Positions 62,553-64,000 of a stretch of 64,000 nucleotides of DNA are shown here, in pieces. The DNA comes from Pseudogracilibacillus auburnensis. GTDB taxonomy: Bacteria; Bacillota; Bacilli; Bacillales; Amphibacillaceae. The notes beneath the pieces were generated by a model. That model was given only the letters and a program-made list of their open reading frames with translations. It ran no database searches and was not told the origin of the DNA. The translations under genes were made by a program, and so were the position numbers. Location: assembly GCF_003201975.1 (NCBI RefSeq), contig NZ_QJJQ01000002.1, positions 150,625 to 214,624 on the forward strand, written 5' to 3'. The stretch's first letter is position 1. Each line of letters starts with the position of its first letter.

Positions 62553-63706
62553 ACAATTGGATTAGGCAGGAATCAAAACGAAAACAGCAATCACCTTTAT
62601 ACAGAAATTTAGTGATTACGGATAAAAACACACCTGAAACATTGATTAACGGTGAACGGAAGATTTTAGCCGCTTCTAATAATTATTTAGGACTTGCTAC
62701 TGATGCACGGGTTATTGCAAGTGCTCAAGAAGCGGTGGAGCGTTACGGAACAGGAAGTGGTGGTTCACGTTTAACAACCGGAAACTTACCGATCCACGGA
62801 CAATTAGAACAAGAACTAGCTCGCTTTAAACAAACAGAAGCATGTCTTTTATATTCTAGCGGATTTTTAGCTAATTTAGGTGTAATAAACGCTTTAAGTG
62901 ATTCGGAAACGATTATTTTTAGTGATGAATTAAATCATGCTAGTATTATTGACGCTTGTCGCTTAAGTAAAGCAAGGATAATCATTTACAAACATACAGA
63001 TATGAAAGATTTAGAAAAAAAATTAGCCGAACATCGAAATCATGCTAAAAAGATAATCGTAACAGATGGTATCTTTAGCATGGATGGTGACTTAGCGCCA
63101 CTAGATACATTAAATTTTTTAAAAGAAAGACATGGAGCATTACTAATTGTCGATGACGCTCATGCGACTGGTGTCATTGGAACACTCGGTCGTGGGAGTG
63201 CGGATTATTTTCAAGCAAATGTAGATGTGACAATAGGAACATTAAGCAAGGCGCTCGGAAGTGAGGGAGGGTTTGTTTGTGCGAATAATGAGACGATTGC
63301 ATTACTAATTCAAACTTCGCGATCGTTTATTTTCCAAACTGCACTCGCTCCCGCTTCTGTAGCGGCGGCACTTATGAGTATTCATATCATTCAATCAGAA
63401 CCGGAACGACAACAGCGTTTATTAAAAATTGGAATGGTGTTGCGAAAAGCGTTAAACCAATTAGGGTATACAGCTTTAAACGGAATTAGTCCAATAATCC
63501 CTGTTATCATTGGATGTGCCAAACATGCGGTGCATTTTCAAAACATGTTAAATGAAAATGGTATTTTTATTCCTGCTATCCGTCCACCAACTGTCCCTGA
63601 AAATACGAGCCGACTCCGCTGTACGCTAATGGCAACACATACGGATGAACATGTCCAATTTATAGCGAATACATTTAGAAAAATAAAACATGAACAGCTT
63701 TCTTGA
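62549..63706 (+). CDS. bioF: 8-amino-7-oxononanoate synthase
   Basis: 385 residues, PLP alpha-oxoamine synthase. ASNNYLGLATDARVIASAQE, GTGSGGSRLTTGNLPIHGQL, LLIVDDAHATGVIGTLGRGS and PLP Lys in TIGTLSKALGSEGGFV (~233) are all present. Condenses pimeloyl-CoA with alanine to KAPA. Last gene of the unit. Biotin synthase bioB is not in this window, so the final step must be encoded elsewhere or beyond the edge. Confidence 0.95.
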   Translation: MNNWIRQESKRKQQSPLYRNLVITDKNTPETLINGERKILAASNNYLGLATDARVIASAQEAVERYGTGSGGSRLTTGNLPIHGQLEQELARFKQTEACLLYSSGFLANLGVINALSDSETIIFSDELNHASIIDACRLSKARIIIYKHTDMKDLEKKLAEHRNHAKKIIVTDGIFSMDGDLAPLDTLNFLKERHGALLIVDDAHATGVIGTLGRGSADYFQANVDVTIGTLSKALGSEGGFVCANNETIALLIQTSRSFIFQTALAPASVAAALMSIHIIQSEPERQQRLLKIGMVLRKALNQLGYTALNGISPIIPVIIGCAKHAVHFQNMLNENGIFIPAIRPPTVPENTSRLRCTLMATHTDEHVQFIANTFRKIKHEQLS

Positions 63707-63821
63707 ATTGAGCAGTAGTAATCTGTTATTTACTTAAGATAAAATTCCCAAAGGCTAGAGACCGAACAGTTTTATTTACATTTATTTGTATTTCTATAAA
63801 CCAACCTTTGTTTTTAGATAA

Positions 63822-63856
63822 AAAATAGCACAGCCTGCTACAGCTGTGCTACTTTT
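63822..63856. terminator. Bidirectional terminator after bioF
   Basis: TAGCACAGC / GCTGTGCTA arms with an eight-base loop, preceded by AAAAA and followed by CTTTT, so it can end both bioF and the minus-strand gene entering from the right edge. Confidence 0.85.
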
Positions 63857-63999
63857 ATTCCGACTCTTCTCCCATTTCCTCTAATGCATCAGGATAAATA
63901 ATTTCGCTAAATACTTCTTTCGTTTCGGCATCTTCAAGCGAGATCGTTACTTTTTCTTTTTCAATGTCTTTCCCATTGAAGACTTGATAAAATAAACTG
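63853..63999. repeat. 147-bp direct repeat, right copy
   Basis: Identical to 57918-58064; base 64000 (C) differs from its counterpart 58065 (A), so the identity ends at or near the edge. Confidence 0.95.
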
Positions 64000-64000
64000 C
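63855..64000 (-). CDS. C-terminal part of an unknown small acidic protein (runs off the window)
   Basis: The last 48 codons, SLFYQVFNGKDIEKEKVTIS ... PDALEEMGEESE, identical to the end of the frameshifted gene at 57920-58274. The 5' part lies beyond base 64000. Probably the intact paralogue. Function unknown. Confidence 0.7.
   Translation of the reverse strand, partial: SLFYQVFNGKDIEKEKVTISLEDAETKEVFSEIIYPDALEEMGEESE

Overview
This 64 kb window is AT-rich DNA with strong Shine-Dalgarno sites (AAGGAGG type) and many TTG/GTG starts. Its gene content matches Bacillaceae: yfmR, tcyP, the yrkE-yrkJ order, a bioW-type biotin pathway, BirA and cre boxes, and a BsrG-like toxin. A salt-tolerant Bacillus/Oceanobacillus/Virgibacillus-like chromosome is the best guess, but this is inference only. 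I see no rRNA or tRNA gene, no intact transposase and no phage structural gene.

Layout. 1-2.9 kb: operon for a TrmB-type regulator, a metal-dependent cyclase/amidase and a sodium:solute symporter (cut by the window edge). 3.2-7.8 kb: LysR regulator divergent from a methylcitrate-cycle operon (methylcitrate synthase, PrpD, PrpB). 7.9-17.3 kb: a dispersed repeat, a D-Ala-D-Ala carboxypeptidase, YfmR and a run of small single genes (VOC, YdeI-like, SRPBCC, EcsC, VanZ, DoxX). 17.7-22.1 kb: reactive-sulfur operon (yrkE, yrkF, glutaredoxin, yrkH, yrkI, then yrkJ and DUF302), with three identically spaced TACC-N6-GGTA sites but no CstR gene nearby. 22.3-22.6 kb: an unannotated type I toxin-antitoxin locus. 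22.7-27.1 kb: zinc-ribbon and SEC-C proteins, YitT, CBS. 27.4-28.3 kb: wreck of a type I-C CRISPR-Cas locus (5'-truncated cas7 and one solitary repeat). 28.4-38.3 kb: cystine symporter tcyP, 5'-nucleotidase, a LysR-controlled amidohydrolase/symporter pair, a uvrA-like pseudogene and an acyl-CoA synthetase behind a FadR-like box.

38.7-47.9 kb is the most interesting part: a twelve-gene minus-strand bacterial microcompartment (BMC) operon. It has three BMC-H and one BMC-P shell genes, an acylating aldehyde dehydrogenase, PduL, an APH-fold kinase, a class III aminotransferase-fold enzyme, an SDR, a DeoR regulator, a malate-dehydrogenase-like protein and a 96-residue protein of unknown family with an encapsulation-peptide-like N-terminus. 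It has no B12 diol dehydratase, ethanolamine ammonia-lyase or glycyl-radical enzyme. The enzyme set fits phosphorylation of an amino alcohol (1-amino-2-propanol or ethanolamine), PLP-dependent elimination of phosphate and ammonia to an aldehyde, then aldehyde to acyl-CoA to acyl-phosphate. This resembles the actinobacterial RMM type, but with PduL and a malate-dehydrogenase-like gene added. If the aldehyde is propionaldehyde, the methylcitrate operon in this window would consume the propionyl-CoA.

48.3-57.6 kb: YesM/YesN-type two-component system, a carbohydrate ABC importer without its own ATPase, and three Gfo/Idh/MocA dehydrogenases. 58.5-63.7 kb: biotin genes (bioA and bioD divergent from bioY, a small membrane protein, bioW and bioF) around a BirA operator, without bioB. 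This block lies between two identical 147-bp direct repeats that are the 3' ends of two copies of an unknown gene; the left copy is frameshifted.
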